This document shows, in pieces, positions 36,401 through 49,900 of a DNA stretch of 64,000 nt. The notes under the pieces are model-generated. The model ran no database searches. It worked only from the letters and a program-made list of their open reading frames with translations, and was not told the DNA's origin. The stretch is taken from contig NC_046673.1 of NCBI RefSeq assembly GCF_003369915.1, positions 23,923,718 to 23,987,717 on the forward strand, given 5' to 3'. Each line of letters opens with the position of its first letter. Within the stretch, counting starts at the first letter, position 1. The position numbers were made by a program, and so were the translations under genes. The stretch comes from Drosophila miranda (lineage: Eukaryota; Arthropoda; Insecta; Diptera; Drosophilidae).

Positions 36401-39400
36401 AGATCCCTTGCATTCGAGTCGTCTGATTAGAGCCCCTCAAGCCGCACTGACAGGCTGCACTCATAAATAGATGTAGAGGCCACCTTGGACGCCACCTTCT
36501 GTCAGTCGCATTCCCAGACAATCAGAATCAACCTCACTAAATCATCTACTAGCTACTAATACTCGTTGAGGTAGTATTATCTACTGGAGCAGCAGTAAGA
36601 TATCTCATAAGCATATGTCGGCGGAGGGGACTTTGCTTCTGACAGTTATACGATGTGGATGTGGATGTGGATGTGAGCCAAACGCCATTTATCATCTAAT
36701 CGAATGAGCGACCTTGACCATGAGAGTCTCTTCTGAAGAGCAAAATCCAAAGCCAGCTAGTCTAGCAAAACAATTTAAATATTAAATAAAAACCAGAAAC
36801 TAGTTTGTGCCTGTCTATCCATCAGACGGATGGATGGCGGATGGCGGAATGCCTATCCCTGGAACTCCATTCCACTCCTCTCCGCCATAATCGTGGTATC
36901 GTGTAATGCATTTTGTTTTGATGATTATCCCAATTATCCCAATTTACAGAGCTCTCTCCCGCTCTCCTATCTTCTATCTATATATCTATCTATCTATAGA
37001 AATTGTAATCAATTGTATTGTAGTAGTACCGAGTATCGCTCGACAAAAGTCGCGTGTGGCTGCAGTGACGCGTTTAGAAACGCACGCGTTTTTTCCCGCT
37101 TCTTCTGGTTGTTTGGTCTTGTCATTGGTGTACGATTATTCCCAGTACTACCCACGTATGTATATCCCAGCATATACGAGGAGTATGTCTATTCAATGGT
37201 GGTGCCACAATTCTTAAGTTATGGCAATCGCAACTCGGTGGAGTGGGATAGGTTTTGAGCTAGAATACGATACATCCTTGGCCAGATCTCAGGATCAATT
37301 GAAATGTCATATTAATGGTAAAAATTGAAGTGAAAACACTTCTTCCTCTCTCGGTGCTTAATGGCATATGTGTACATATGTACAAATATTTAAATCGAAG
37401 TGCAACTATTGACAGGGTTCTTCTTCTCTAGTTCTCTAGTTCCCTGGTTCCCTAGTTTCCTAGCTTCTGCTGGTAGTGTGTCTGGGTTGGCCATGGATCG
37501 ATCGCACGATCAGCGTGAGTTGGCAAGAACCGCAGAGCGTAGAGTTGGCTATAACGTATTTATACACGTACATACATACTCGTACGTATGTCGCATATAT
37601 TTTATTTATACACTTTCAAGCTCTAGAGCAGCCGGTGGCGGCGGCGGCGGCGGTTGTTGGCTGCATAGGAAATGCTTCTGACTCTTATTTATTTTGTATT
37701 ATTTTTTTTTTTTTACTTTTTGCTGCTGCTGGAGAAGGCTTTAAAAGCAGCGCCAGCAGCTATCAAGGTCATTGCTTACATGTGCACAAACTGGCGATGC
37801 AATTAAAGTCTGGATACGCCGTCGTTTAGTGTCTGACTAAGTGAGTGTCTCTCCGTCGCTCCGTCTGTCTGTCTGTCTGTCTGTCCGTCTGTCCGTCTGA
37901 CTGTGATAACCAGTCTCTGATTATTGCTGCTGCTTCTCAAGGGCCTTTGAAGTCGTCCGACTATGCAAAAAAGAATATGTTAATGTGGCAAGAACATTGC
38001 CAAACCAGAAGCGATGGAATAGCAGTACGTGTGATAAAAGATACACACAGTATTTGAAGATCCCTAACAAAGTAAGATCTCTAAGATCTTTGTTTCAAAT
38101 ATCAGTAGCTTTTGTTTTGTAAGTTTTAAACCTTAGATTCAATGTCGGAAACCTTCTAGTTTTGCCGGATTTCTGACTCGGAATAACACTTCGAACGTGT
38201 TAATTACTTGGATATGCACGTTAGCGATTTCTCATGCGTTTGATGGGCGGCGAGGGGAGCAAATACACTGCCATAGAACGGCGTACAACAGCAGCAGAAG
38301 CACTCCATCTCAAGGTAAATATTTATTGTAATTGACATCATCAAAGACAAGTGGGTGGATGTCGAAAGGACCTTTTGATCACCAACAACAAATATGCTAA
38401 AGTAGATCCTTTCCAGCAAACTCTGAGCTCGGCTCTCGGATCCCTGATTAGGGTATCCACAATTCGTGCTTCGAACGTGGTGTTTCGTGTTTTCACTTTC
38501 GTTGGGTTATTGTCGATTTTGCCACCTTCTTTTGCTCGTTTGGCGATTGGCTTGGCTTGGCTTGGCGGTGCTTTACGAGCGCGCACTATACCATATATTT
38601 TCTTTGGCTTGCTTTGTTTTGTTTTGTTTTCTGGTGTGGGGGGCGGCGGCCCAAAAGGCAGATGAGCAAGAGCAACGTGCCAAGAAAACCCGATCCAGAA
38701 ACAGGCACAGAAAACCAAAAGAAACGACTATGGACGGCGGACGGGGGACGGTGGACCGTGGACCCCGGACCCCGGACAAGAAATCAAACTGAATAACAAG
38801 TTGAAAGCGATAGCGATTGAAAACAGCTGTCGGCTGTCGGTACCGAACGGTTTGGGTTTGGGTTTGGGCCTCAATCTCTCTCGCTCGCGCTCTCGCTCTC
38901 GCTCTTAAAGACCAACAGCTTTTCAAACCAGGCCTCAGCGCATTTGTGTACTCTTTTTCCACGCAGACAGATGGGAAGGGTAGTGTGACTAAGCAATTGC
39001 AATAAGCAATGGGCAGTGGGTACTTATGTCCAGCTAGATCGAGGGACTGCATACGTGCTTCGCGTCCTGCGGCAGCGCACCTCGGTTCCATGTCAAGCTC
39101 TTGACAAGCCTTCTGCAGTATAACTTCTTCTGAATCGGATTGGTAGGGATAAAAGGGATCGATCCCTTAGAATTCGTAGGGCATACACATTTCGCCCATG
39201 GCTAAGCAGAATCTCTATGCACTTTTCTGTTTTCTGTTGTTTTTCTTGGAGTATTTTTTTGTTTTTGGGTTTTGGGGGCTGATGTTGCAACCCATTGAAT
39301 GAATGGGAAATACAGACGTGAAAAATACTTACTATGCGGCAGTTGAAGCTCGAAATTGGTGGACTACCTTCCCACTGAATGTTGTTATTGGTTCTTGGTT

Positions 39401-42400
39401 GCCACAGATGCCACAGGTGCAACACAAGAAAAACACACACGAAACACACACACTTTTGTTGCCACACACTCCACTGCACTCCACTACACTCTAGGTTTTC
39501 TTTGAGTTTTCTTCTGAGTTTCGGTTCTGAGATCAGTAATTCTTCTTCTGTGGCTGCGACTGTGGCTGGGGCTGGGGCTGGGGCTGGGGCTGCGGCTGGG
39601 GGAGGGAGTGCAAGGGCATCTCCCTTCGGATTAGCTACGCACTTGCAGGAACACAAAAAAATAGAAACAGAAATATTGTTTGTAAAGCTACTACCAATAC
39701 TCAATCAATCGCTTCAATCAAAAGCTCGACCGTCCGCCTCCAGTTCAGTTCAACAATTGAGCTTGACGAAACGCGCGTACCGGGAATTATTTAATTCCGC
39801 AGCAGCGGGCCCGACGCTCGTCGTTCGAAGCTCTCCGATCGACGCGTCGCGACGGTGGGGCTGCTGCTGCTGCTGCTGCTTCGTCTCTCCAAAACTTTAA
39901 ACTTCGGCTGTGTGTAGGTGTGGGTGTGTGTTGTTTTGTTGTTGTTGTGCTCTCAACAGACAGAGCAACAGGCTGCCCACAGGTCGCTCCCTTCTGCTGC
40001 TGCTCTTAACTGTTCTTTCTCCGATCTGTGATTGCGTGACGGAAGCGAGACTCGGATTTCGATATGTACATATATGTATTTCTATAATTAATATCTCTAT
40101 AGATTTTGGGGGCTGCTTTAATTGCTAGTTCTGATCGGCTGCTGCAGATCCCTGTACTTATTTCCAATGAAATGCCGAAAAATGTGAACCCTTTTCCAAC
40201 CCAAAATGCGGGAGAGAGAGTGAGAGAGAGAGAGAGAGGTCTCCAATGAAGACTAATTTCGGTGGCCAGTGGGCCGTGTAATATCTGTACTTTGTACCTG
40301 GGGATCGGACTGGAGCTAATTTCCATTTACATATGCCAATATGCTAATGGATTCGGCCAGTCGGGGGGAGCTGCTGACTGTACAGATTTTGCGGAAATCA
40401 GCAAGGAATCTGCATTATAGTACATGGATAATGGGGCCACCATTTGGGGGAACTTTGAAGAAAGAAAAAAATCACCTTAAAACATAAAAATTAGCCAAAG
40501 CTTTTTCCAACTGTTTTTTCAGGAAGAACTCCCTTGGAATGCGTCAAGTACTTCGGATATCAGATACGGGGGCACGTACATATACTATGGCAAAACAGAT
40601 CTCCATCTCCAATCGAATCCACTGTTTAGGCAATCGATTCTACCGAATGATATATATTTCGCCTGCAAACAGCTGTATGCTAATCGTGCAAGAGCCAGCC
40701 AGACAGCCAGCCCAATGATTCCCACTAATTTCTGCAATTGTCGAGTGCAGTGGCACCCGAAGGAAAACCAAAACCATTTCCCAATTTCCATTTTCTTAGG
40801 CAGAACTTCGACGTGGGCCAGGCCTTAAGCATCCATCGCACCCCCCAAGAACCCCTTGGCGGATTATACGAACCAAAACCAGAACCAGTACCAGAACCAG
40901 TACCAGAACCGTTCTCACATCCCCATTCGAAAACGAAAAACCAAATACAAAATACAAAATAATAAAAATAAAAATGTCCAAAAGTTGCGCTTGGTTGCGT
41001 ATCAGTTGGGCATAATGGCCAAAGTCATTATTGCCAGGCCGTCGCTGCCGCTGCCGCTGCCGCCACCGCCGTGGATCGTAAAAAACTAAATGCTCAAAAA
41101 TAGTAAAAATTAAAATTAAAAAACCAAATTATGAAATTGTTTATCAGAACAAAGAGCAGCACACACATATCTACTACGAGTAGAGATGGCAATCGCTTAA
41201 GTACGAGCCCCAACTAAAGGCAATTAAACAAAAAAAGAAGATTAATCACCGCCGAAACAAAGAACTTCTATTAGAACCAATTCAGAGGTACATAGAAATA
41301 TTTGTATACGTTTCTTTTTCTACCTATCTTAAAGATATTTCAAGAAGAGGAAGGACACAGGCCAGGATATATGGGCATTTCCGCCAAAAGGTCTCCTATG
41401 AAAAAAAACATTAAACTGTGTATCTGAGATAAATCCCAGAAAATTGACCCAATCTCGGCTAATGGTAGATTTGTTTACTTTTGTTAACACGGAATGAGGC
41501 AACGTATGTCAAATGCCTCAGCGGACTTAAACCAAACAACCAGAAAGGTTTTTGTATTTAATAACATGGATAATTAACGCTCAATACTTAATATATTATC
41601 GCAAAAAATTGAATATACGATTCGCGTTAGGTCATATTTTTAGCTTAAATCTTTAAAACCGTTCAAACATTTTGTCGTACGAATAACGTATCGCCATAAT
41701 GGAAATGCCCATATTGCCTATGCTCTCAGCATCGTCCTTAAAGCTCGTTGGTTCCTTACTTTTAAACTTAAATCAGGCTATGTTACTTATACATACATAC
41801 TATATGCATGCCAGATATCTGTTCTATAATCCTTGGTTCTATGCACTCTTTTTATGATATATAAATCTCCCGAAATCATTCCGGGTTCATCTGTGGGGGC
41901 GACCCCATCATTCGGACTCCAATAAAATTGAAGCTTTTTATTATAGGCTACTCTGGAATGAATATACACTTAAACAGGAAATCGTATAATGCTTCCCCTT
42001 GGAACAGAGTCTCAGCTCAGACGCGGGACGGGACACCACCCACTCGAGACACGCACATCGATCGAGAACTTTGTTTGCCTTTAAAAGGGGGCAAAAGTCG
42101 CTTTCAGAAATTGACACAACAATAATCATCATATATGTTCGAGTAATTATTTCCCTACTCCCTATTTTTCCCATCTAGAATATATATGTACATACATATA
42201 AGTGCAGATCCATAAGCATAGACCGCGCCGAAAATAATTCTTAAAGAATTCTATCTACTATGCTCTTAATAAACCTTCCTCCATCCTTAGTCTATCGTCA
42301 AGAGGGGTCACGTCGTTAGCCCTGGTTTGTTGGAGACGCATAAACTCCATAAGCGATTCCTATTAGATCCACTAGAAACTATATATATAGTACCGTTGTT

Positions 42401-43506
42401 CCTCTATACCATACTCTATATAGTTCCCTCTACCATGTTATACCTACCACTAATTCCCTTCCTCTTCTCAGATTACATTACTTATGCCTACATACCTTTT
42501 TCGTAATTAGTAATTGTTTTTGCGTTTAGATCCAATTTTCCTTTTTTCTAAGATAGATATATTTCCTGCATGACTTCGTGATCGGTTCGATTAGCACGTC
42601 GCGCGTCATGCGGCAGCGCATCGTATGAAACGCCATTGAACAAACGAAAGTTAACCATTCTCAAGGGTTAAAGTTGTCTTAGTGAGCATTAGGACTCTGC
42701 AAATATACACATATGTCACCAAAGGATTTATTATAGGTTGGTTCTTAACTTGCTTATAATTTATCATCTTAATCCATCTATGATTCCTTTCCTACATTTC
42801 CTACATTTCCTACCACTATATCTGTTGCACCTTTAACTTCAGGAATAGCCATACGTTCCAGAGACCTTTGCAAAGGTCAATCGTTTTCTTGGCTTGCAAA
42901 TGTATTCTTTATTCATTGAATGGTAAGGCAACCGACCTATCACAGGAATATAACTAAATATGGCCGTATATCCAGTCTCATTTGTCGGGGAGGGATAGAG
43001 AGTGGGCTTGATGCTGGTTCGCTGTTAGCCACGTTTCTGGAAGCTGCTTGGCTGGGATCGAAAGTCAGGAGACAACAAAATTTTCAATAATTAATTGCAA
43101 AAGACGTTAACAGGTTCGCGATAGAACGGAACGGAACGGCCTGGACCGGAGGGGAACGGGCTGCAGGCAGCAGCGTAATCACATTGTCGCAGCTGTCAAT
43201 AGAATATATACTATATTTATACATTTTATATACATGTATCTCGTTGTAAGTCTTTATATTGTTAGTATTTGCCAAGTTATTCAAACACAAACATACACAT
43301 AAAGTCACACAGTCGGCACACGGTGGGTAACGGGTAACGGGTAGCGCGAGGGAGGGCTGAGTGGATGAGTGCCACTTGAGTGGCATTTATAAGACGACGA
43401 TTTGCAATAGACAAGTCATGATTACAGTTATCGCCACAACCGGTTCTCCATCGAATTTCTAATCATAGCCGCTCCAGCCGTTTACAATTGTTTTCGCTTG
43501 CGCAGC
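33448..43506. other. 10 kb without a supported coding gene
   Basis: This is the upstream side of the ABCA gene and the 3' side of the NUB1-like gene. Contents: an Inr+DPE promoter on the minus strand at 39.76 kb; GT-rich simple sequence near 36266-36300; CTGT repeats near 37864-37885; T-rich and GGC runs near 37640-37720; AG/CT runs near 38876-38905 and 40212-40238; CCAGAA/CCAGTA units near 40875-40912. The frame at 39093-39704 (-) includes a Pro-Ala repeat and is more likely UTR. A non-coding first exon and long intron of the ABCA gene may occupy part of the region. Confidence 0.4.
39727..39760 (-). promoter_or_regulatory. TATA-less Inr + DPE core promoter
   Basis: On the minus strand TCAATTG matches the fly initiator with A+1 at 39758, and GGTCG falls exactly at +28 to +32 (39731-39727), a perfect match to the DPE consensus RGWYV; G at +24 is also present. 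The strict Inr-DPE spacing makes chance less likely. No TATA lies upstream. The transcript would run toward the ABCA gene 6 kb away, possibly as its leader exon; CAG repeats at 39858-39880 lie just upstream. Confidence 0.55.
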
Positions 43507-45481
43507 TTATTGCTCGAGCAGGCTACGATACTCGCCCAGGAGCTGCTCCTCATGGATCAGCGGCAGATCGAGATAGTCCTGGTCGCTCTGGCTAATATCC
43601 GAATGGAAGCGTTCGTAGGCCTTGAGCGACTCCAGCTCGCGCGCCTTCGCCATCACCAAGGCAATGATCGACGAGTTCTGGGCCTGCGAAGAGGTTGAGG
43701 GTCCGTCGTTACCGTCGCTCGCCAGCTGTTTGACCCCCTCGAGAAACTCTTTCAGCTTCGACTCGCTCTGGAGGGCCATCAGCAGGAACTCAATGGTCCC
43801 CTCAACGCTGTTCCCAGTGCTCTCGAGGGCGGCGCGAGTCGTCGCCTCGTCAAAGCCCAGCAGCTGAAGGGCTGCCATCTGGTTCTCATCCGCACGGATG
43901 TCGGTACAGGTCTCGGACAAGGCGGCATGCAGCGCAGCAGAGTTCTTCTCCAGCATATCCAGCTGCAAATTGGAAACAGTGAAACTTTTTAGAGGCTATT
44001 CTTAAAGATCAGACTCAGACTAGTATCGGGGACGGGAACTCACGGCTCTTGCTATGTCGTTCTCGGTGTGCCGCAGGGCCAGGGTTGCCAACTTTGTGTC
44101 GAAGCCCATCTCGACTAGGGTGCAAACGCTGCGTGGATTAGCCCAGCCTTCATCTTTGGCATTCTCTCTGATGGCATCGCCATGCACCTTGCGCTCCTTC
44201 TTGGAGTGCTTGCGGGCATCGCTCAGCTTTTTCTTGCGCTCTTGAATGAACTGCACGGCCTGGTCAATGTTGCCGCCACTGCCCGAGCAGGAGCGCAGAG
44301 CGAGCCTGGCCTCGCCCATACCGAAGCCCATCTCCATCAGTAGCAGCAGCTTGTCCTCGTCGACCTTCAGTTCCTTGAGCAGCGTGGAGGCAGCCTCAAA
44401 CTTCTCGAAGGCCTCGTCGCGGCGATTCTGGTGGAAAAGAACGATTCCCTGCAGCAGCTTGAGGCGCATGAAGAGAGCCCGCTCGGGGCAGTCGCGCCCC
44501 TTGAGGGCGTACAGACGCTCAAAGTTGTCACCGTAGCTGCGGCGGAAGCTGCGCTCACAGATCGCCAATCGCGCCTCCGCGTCGGGCAGCTGGGAGACGT
44601 TCTTGAGGCACATGTAGCACCAGACAATGTCCAGATTGAGCAGCGCAAAGTTGTCCACCGACTCGAGGAAGCTTGATTTGCAGGCGGAAAACTTTTCGTC
44701 GCCCTCGAGCAGCAGGAGCAGCGATTCCTCGTAATCCTCCCGCTGCATGGCCGCCTTGGCCTTCTCACAGAAGCCGAGGGCCAACAACAATGCGCGGTTC
44801 TCCTCGGGTGGCAGAAAAACTGGATTTCCATCCTGATCCTCCATCTCCATCAGGCGGATCTGCGACGCTACCACCGCCTCTACATCAGACTTGATTTTGT
44901 TCAGCCTCTCGTAGAGGTCAGCATTCTTGTTATCGCCCTGGCCAATGATCACAATTACAGCCTGGTTGTTCTTCAGACTCTGCGCTCCTAGCGTGACGTT
45001 TGGCGCTACCATTTTCCCGGATGCGATGCACTTGACGTGCTGAGGATTGCTCAGCTGCAGCTTGGCAGCTATGGCCGCCTGCAGCTCGGAGCCCAGCGAA
45101 TTCAGGTCGCACTTGATCTCCAGCATAGTGGTGGTGCCGCTGCGGTTATCAATGCGACGCACTTTGAAGGTGGCCATTCCCGTCTCGTTAAATTCACGGT
45201 GGGCGGCCAACTTGCGCAGGGCATGGTCCTGCAGCTCGCTGAGGGCGCTCATGCAGTTTGAGACCTCGATCCCAAGGAACTGGGCGTAGCGCTTGGCCAG
45301 CTCCTGTGGAAAGAATCAGATGTCAAGACCAAAGATATACAGAAATTCATGGCACTTTTACCTCCATCACAATTTCAATGCTGCCTACGCCTTCCATGTA
45401 GTACGGCTCCTCCCACAGTTTCACCTTCTCTGCCTGGAGGCGGGCCCGCACCAGATTAAACACATTTTCAATGTGTGACAT
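43507..45481 (-). CDS. NUB1-like protein (UBL plus three UBA domains)
   Basis: Three coding exons, 45481-45362, 45303-44044 and 43962-43507, give 611 aa, close to the ~600-615 of human NUB1. All joins are phase 0 and the introns are 58 and 81 bases. A ubiquitin-like domain spans about 83-162. A helical region with TPR-like character follows (ALLLALGFCEKAKAAM; YEESLLLLLEGDEKF). UBA domains: ~350-390 (LLMEMGFGMGEARLAL), ~430-460 (LVEMGFDTKLATLAL), and ~487-525 (LQLLGFDEATTRAAL). In mammals NUB1 binds NEDD8 and FAT10 through the UBAs and delivers conjugates to the proteasome. Cytoplasm or nucleus expected. The second UBA is cut by intron 2. The start is the first ATG of the frame after an upstream stop. 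The assignment is by domain order and motif. Confidence 0.88.
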
Positions 45482-45955
45482 GACCTTAACGCTGCAATGG
45501 AAGGATGCGCAAGCATTAAGAACCACGTCAGAGCGAGCAGAACAGAGCAAAATACAGGACAATATTTACCAAAATGTACGGTAAATTTTCTATAGAAATC
45601 TTCTCTGCCGCACACACAGCAATGGGGTTATGGTGATTGGGGTTATTTTAGCTGTAGACAAAAGGGTCGTTTCAATGGAAAGCAGAAATATTTTTGATAC
45701 GAAAATTACATTTTATGCACTGTCACCAAAAAAATTTCTTTTTTTTATTTTGTTTTTTTTTGTGGGTTTAAGTTAGCATGCTACCCGTGAGTAGCGTGGG
45801 ATTATTTGGCCGCCCGCCTTTTGAAGGTGGAAATTGCCAAGTCAAAGAATAGAAGACGGATCACGACCACGACATTTGAGGCAAAATTCTACTACATTTA
45901 TATATATTTTAAATTTTTTGCGAGACGCAGACCTTTGTTGATTCCAGTGTGTTTC

Positions 45956-45966
45956 CAGTGTGACCG
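45956..45966 (-). promoter_or_regulatory. Motif 1 (M1BP) core promoter element
   Basis: The minus strand reads CGGTCACACTG, a full match to YGGTCACACTR, the Motif 1 element found around start sites of constitutively expressed fly genes. It lies 475 bases upstream of the NUB1-like ATG, so it may mark that gene's start site with a leader intron, though an upstream exon is not shown. Confidence 0.5.
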
Positions 45967-46402
45967 ATACCGTCAAACCCTCAGAAATATACCGACATAT
46001 ACCGTCTCGTTTTAAAAATATACCGTAATACGATTTTATACGATTGATGAATCAATTTTCTACTTAACTGGCTTATTTTTAATAATTGCTTTTATTGGAT
46101 TTTGCTTAAAAAAAGGTTTTAGCGAAATAAGTCAAACAAAAAACAAGTAGCGAAATAGGTCGATCAAGACAAACGAAAAAGGAAATTGCTCAATTTTGAT
46201 ATTCCATTGAATAATGCTGCCTAACTAAAACCATTAGCTCTGCCCACATAGTTCTAGACCATTAATGAATAAATTTTCTTTAAGATTGGCTAGTTTTTGG
46301 TCCTTGCTTTTATTGTATTTTGGCTAAAACAAGGCTTAAGCAAAATAGTTCAACAAAAAAAAACAGTCGCAATGTTGCTGGTATTATCGGATACTGGATT
46401 AG

Positions 46403-46410
46403 TATCGATA
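46403..46410. promoter_or_regulatory. DRE (TATCGATA)
   Basis: A perfect palindromic DNA replication-related element, the DREF/BEAF-32 site typical of housekeeping promoters. It is ~580 bases upstream of the LisH-gene ATG and likely belongs to its promoter. Confidence 0.5.
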
Positions 46411-46986
46411 CATTATTTGAATTTCAACTGCTTTCCCGATTTTTAGTTTTATTTTGCTTTTTAATAAGTGAATAAGTGACTTTTCGCGGAATTCTGGGCG
46501 AACTAATGTAGTTTTTTGTGTTCTAAGTGCCGTAATGCTTTGCTTTGGCTTTCATTAGCTTTTTTGCTTGTTTTAAAGCAATTGTTCAGCCCTACTTTTA
46601 ATACGGACATACAGCTTATTTCGTACAGCAGGGATATGGTTTTATTTTCATTGTCGATTGTGCTGTTTCTCGTGACCTCGTGTGCTTCTGGCCGTTGTGG
46701 CAGGACTGTGGCATTTGCCGGATGACTGCACACGGCGATCCTGCCACCACCTGCCACCTGCCGCCACATTCCCAACTAGCAACGAGGGTGAGTTCTGTCA
46801 CAATTTTCACATATAACCGAAATTTTATGTACATTTCTATATATTCGTTGTGTCAAAGGGGAAACTCATTCCGAAAACTCATTTGCTAACAGGCCAGCGC
46901 CACAGGCACACATTAGAGTCAGGGACCAGAAAATACTCAACCAATACTCCAAGCGGATCCTGTGGGAGGATTGCGAGGGAGGAAGA

Positions 46987-49900
46987 ATGAAGACGCGCTA
47001 TGTTTCACACAGCACAGCGTCCTCCATGCAATCGACAACGGCCTCCTATCGGGCCAAGCGGCGCAGCCGCAGCGAGGACGACTGCCGGGCACCCTGCGAG
47101 CGCGAAAGGAAGCACGAGGCCCACATCCGCGAGCGGCAGGAGCAGTTGAAGCGCAATAGAGCAGCATCGTCGGCAGCATTGAGGTCGCGCCAGCAGCAGC
47201 AGCAGTCGTCGCGTAGCAGCCAACGCTGGCCGGAGGACAGCCCCAGAAGGATAGAGAGTGGACCAGCGGCGCTGCCGGAGAATCCTACGACCAAGAAAAA
47301 TCCAGTGACCCCAGGGAGTCTGGCAAACAAAGGAAAGCTTAAAGCTAAGGGAAAACCAGACATTAAACGAAAGCCTTCAGCGGCGGCGGCAGCAGCGGCG
47401 GCTGCGGCACTGAAAGAGAGAGAGCCGGAAACAGAGAGAGATCAGGTGTGGAGCGAGGAGCTGTTGTTGGATGATCGTATGATCTTCGAGGCGGACGTGC
47501 CAAGGAGGACTGAGGAGCATCAGCAGGAACAACCGATGCCCTTAAACCGCAGCATCAACAGCACAACGCTGGGTAAGTGCCGGACAACTGAAGGATGATC
47601 CCACCGTCTAATTCTCAACCCCATTCTCCAGGTCAACTCCTGAAGGCGTCCCAACAGGGGACGAATTCCCCTCTGCTCTGCCCGCTGGCCGTGGCCCTGC
47701 ACAGCCTGGTGGCGGAGTTCCTGCACGCGGAGAACTATCCGTTGACCCTCACTATGCTCTGCAGCGAGATTCCGCACCGGAGTCGTACACCAGCGACACC
47801 CCACATCGAGTTCCGCTTCAGCCAGGACGATGTGAAGGACGTGCTCAGCGTTCTACTTGGTGGACGGGACACGTTCAGGGCAGCGGTGCAGCGCAGCTAC
47901 TACCAGGAGCCGTCTCAATCCCCCAGAGAGGGTCAGAGCCTGCTAGGAGCCTTGCTTCGTGTCCTGATGGGGGAGAATTTACCTCCAACGGAGGAGATGC
48001 CAAGGCAGACGGAGAAGAACATACAAACGGAACCCGCGGAGGAGCACGAGACTTCCCGAAAGGTGTTCGTGGGCCCACGCCTCTGCGAATCGATTCACTC
48101 AATAGAGCGGCGACTGAGCAATCTGATTCGGCATATGAGCAAGCTCACGGCGTCTTGTCGCCCTCCCGTAGAGATCGTCACCGAGCCGGTTCTCGAGGCC
48201 ATGCTCCAGGTCGAGCTGAAGGAGCGAGAGCGCCTGCTCAAGGCCGGACAGGTGCTGGCGCCGGAAAAGACAGCCATACGGATACCAGAGCCTGACCTGC
48301 CGACAGCCCAAGAGCAGGACGACTTGTTGGTCGACACGGGAGAGGGGGTGATCAAGCTGCCGGTGATGCAGGTGCAAATGCCGCCGGTGCCACGGCTCTT
48401 CCCGCAGCAAATAGCCTTCATGGCCACCATCCGCCAGAGCCTGGTGGGACTGTTGCGCAAGGAGAAGCAGGCACATCCGACCACAATGCTCCAGACCATC
48501 GAGAAGATAGAGATGTTCGTGGCGGAGCTGAGCGTGAGTGTCAATCTGCTGATCAACGTGGTAAACATATCCATGGAGCAGGAGTATGCGGTGGGCAGGC
48601 ACACCGGCTTCAGGGCCGGCTACCACGAGGGATTCGCGCATGGCCACTACATGGGCGTCCAGGAGGGCAAGCAGGTGGCCAACGAGGCGCAGCCCCATCC
48701 CAGTACATTCCGGGATGTGGGTGTCCAGGCGGAGCCAATCCATAGCCAACATGCATCCACTCAAACCAAGAAGGAGAAGGTCCAGCTGCAGAGGGACGTT
48801 GCATGCCAAACAATGATGAACCAGAACGAACCTCTGACCCAGGTGGCTGCTGTGGCATGCCAAACGATGATGCATAGGGAAACTGCCGGCCACGTCGCAG
48901 TGGCATGCCAAACGATCCAGATCCAGAAGCGTCTGGCCACAGTGGCTGTGGGATCCCAGACGGTGAAGGAGAAGCCTCTCGCCAAGGACCAAGTGGCAAA
49001 GGGCACCCAAACGAAGGTGACTCCAGCCACAAAAACCTACGAAATGTGGATACACGAGATGCTGCACAGTGCCAGTGGTAAGATCTTCCTAGAGCGCGTG
49101 GAGCTGTCGCTGAGAAAGGCCTACGAGCTGCAGAAGAAGCGACTGGACGATATCTACCAAGTGAGATTTCGCCACCAGTACGAGATGTTGCATCTCCACC
49201 ACCGACAGAGCTCCTGGCGGGTGAGTAAGCGGCCTCCTTCTCCTTTGATCTTGCACTAATCCGCCTGGAACTCCCTCCCTCCCCCCAAAACAGACACTCT
49301 GCCGCCGCGTGCAAAGGGACTCTCATTGCTCGGTCGAGGCACGGGAACTGGTGCAGAAGATCTTCAACCTGCTGGAACACTACGAGGACCATCAGAAGTT
49401 CCTCTCCGCCAAGATCCATGAAACAGAGCTGGCCGTCGAGAAGCCGGTTCGCTTTATGCCCCCCCATTGGAGTCCTGGCCAGGAACCAGAGGTTCCCAAC
49501 TGGACCTCTGCCGCATCCCACTCCATGACAACGGGTACGAGTCAGTCCTCCCCAACAGCGGTGCCTCCTGCAGCTCCCATGGAAGACATACCAAAGGAAG
49601 GTTCGGCGCCCTATTCCTGTGAGCAGATGATTCCACCTCCGCCGGCAATTGTTGTGGTGCCACCTTCTCAGAAGCCCAGCAGACACACTGTGGCCCCAAA
49701 TACGAATTCATCCTCTCCGCCTCAAACAACGGCTTCTCTGCCTCAAGTCGCGGCTTCTCCGCCTCGAGCGACGGCTTCACCGCCTATACCTACGTCATCT
49801 GTGCCTCTTGCGATGCCCTTTCCACCGCCTCAACCAATGTCTTTTTCTTATCAAGCACCAGCACCAGCACCAGAACCAGCAGCACCTCCAAAAACCTCGA

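Larger units (their letters stand above)
45482..46986. other. Divergent promoter region between NUB1-like and LisH genes
   Basis: About 1.5 kb of A/T-rich DNA separates two divergent start codons. It holds a perfect Motif 1 site, a perfect DRE, and repeated ATACCG elements near 45990-46030. Near the LisH gene a donor (GAGG|GTGAGT, 46788) and an acceptor (GCTAACAG, ending 46892) could define a 105-base 5' UTR intron. No separate coding gene is supported. Confidence 0.5.

Noticed and set aside
39093..39704. 203-aa minus-strand frame with a Pro-Ala repeat
   Set aside because: Starts without good context, simple-sequence core, no conserved segments; it lies just downstream of the Inr+DPE start and is more likely leader or intron.
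48099..49067. 322-aa minus-strand frame
   Set aside because: Antisense shadow of LisH-gene exon 2; His/Leu-rich composition.
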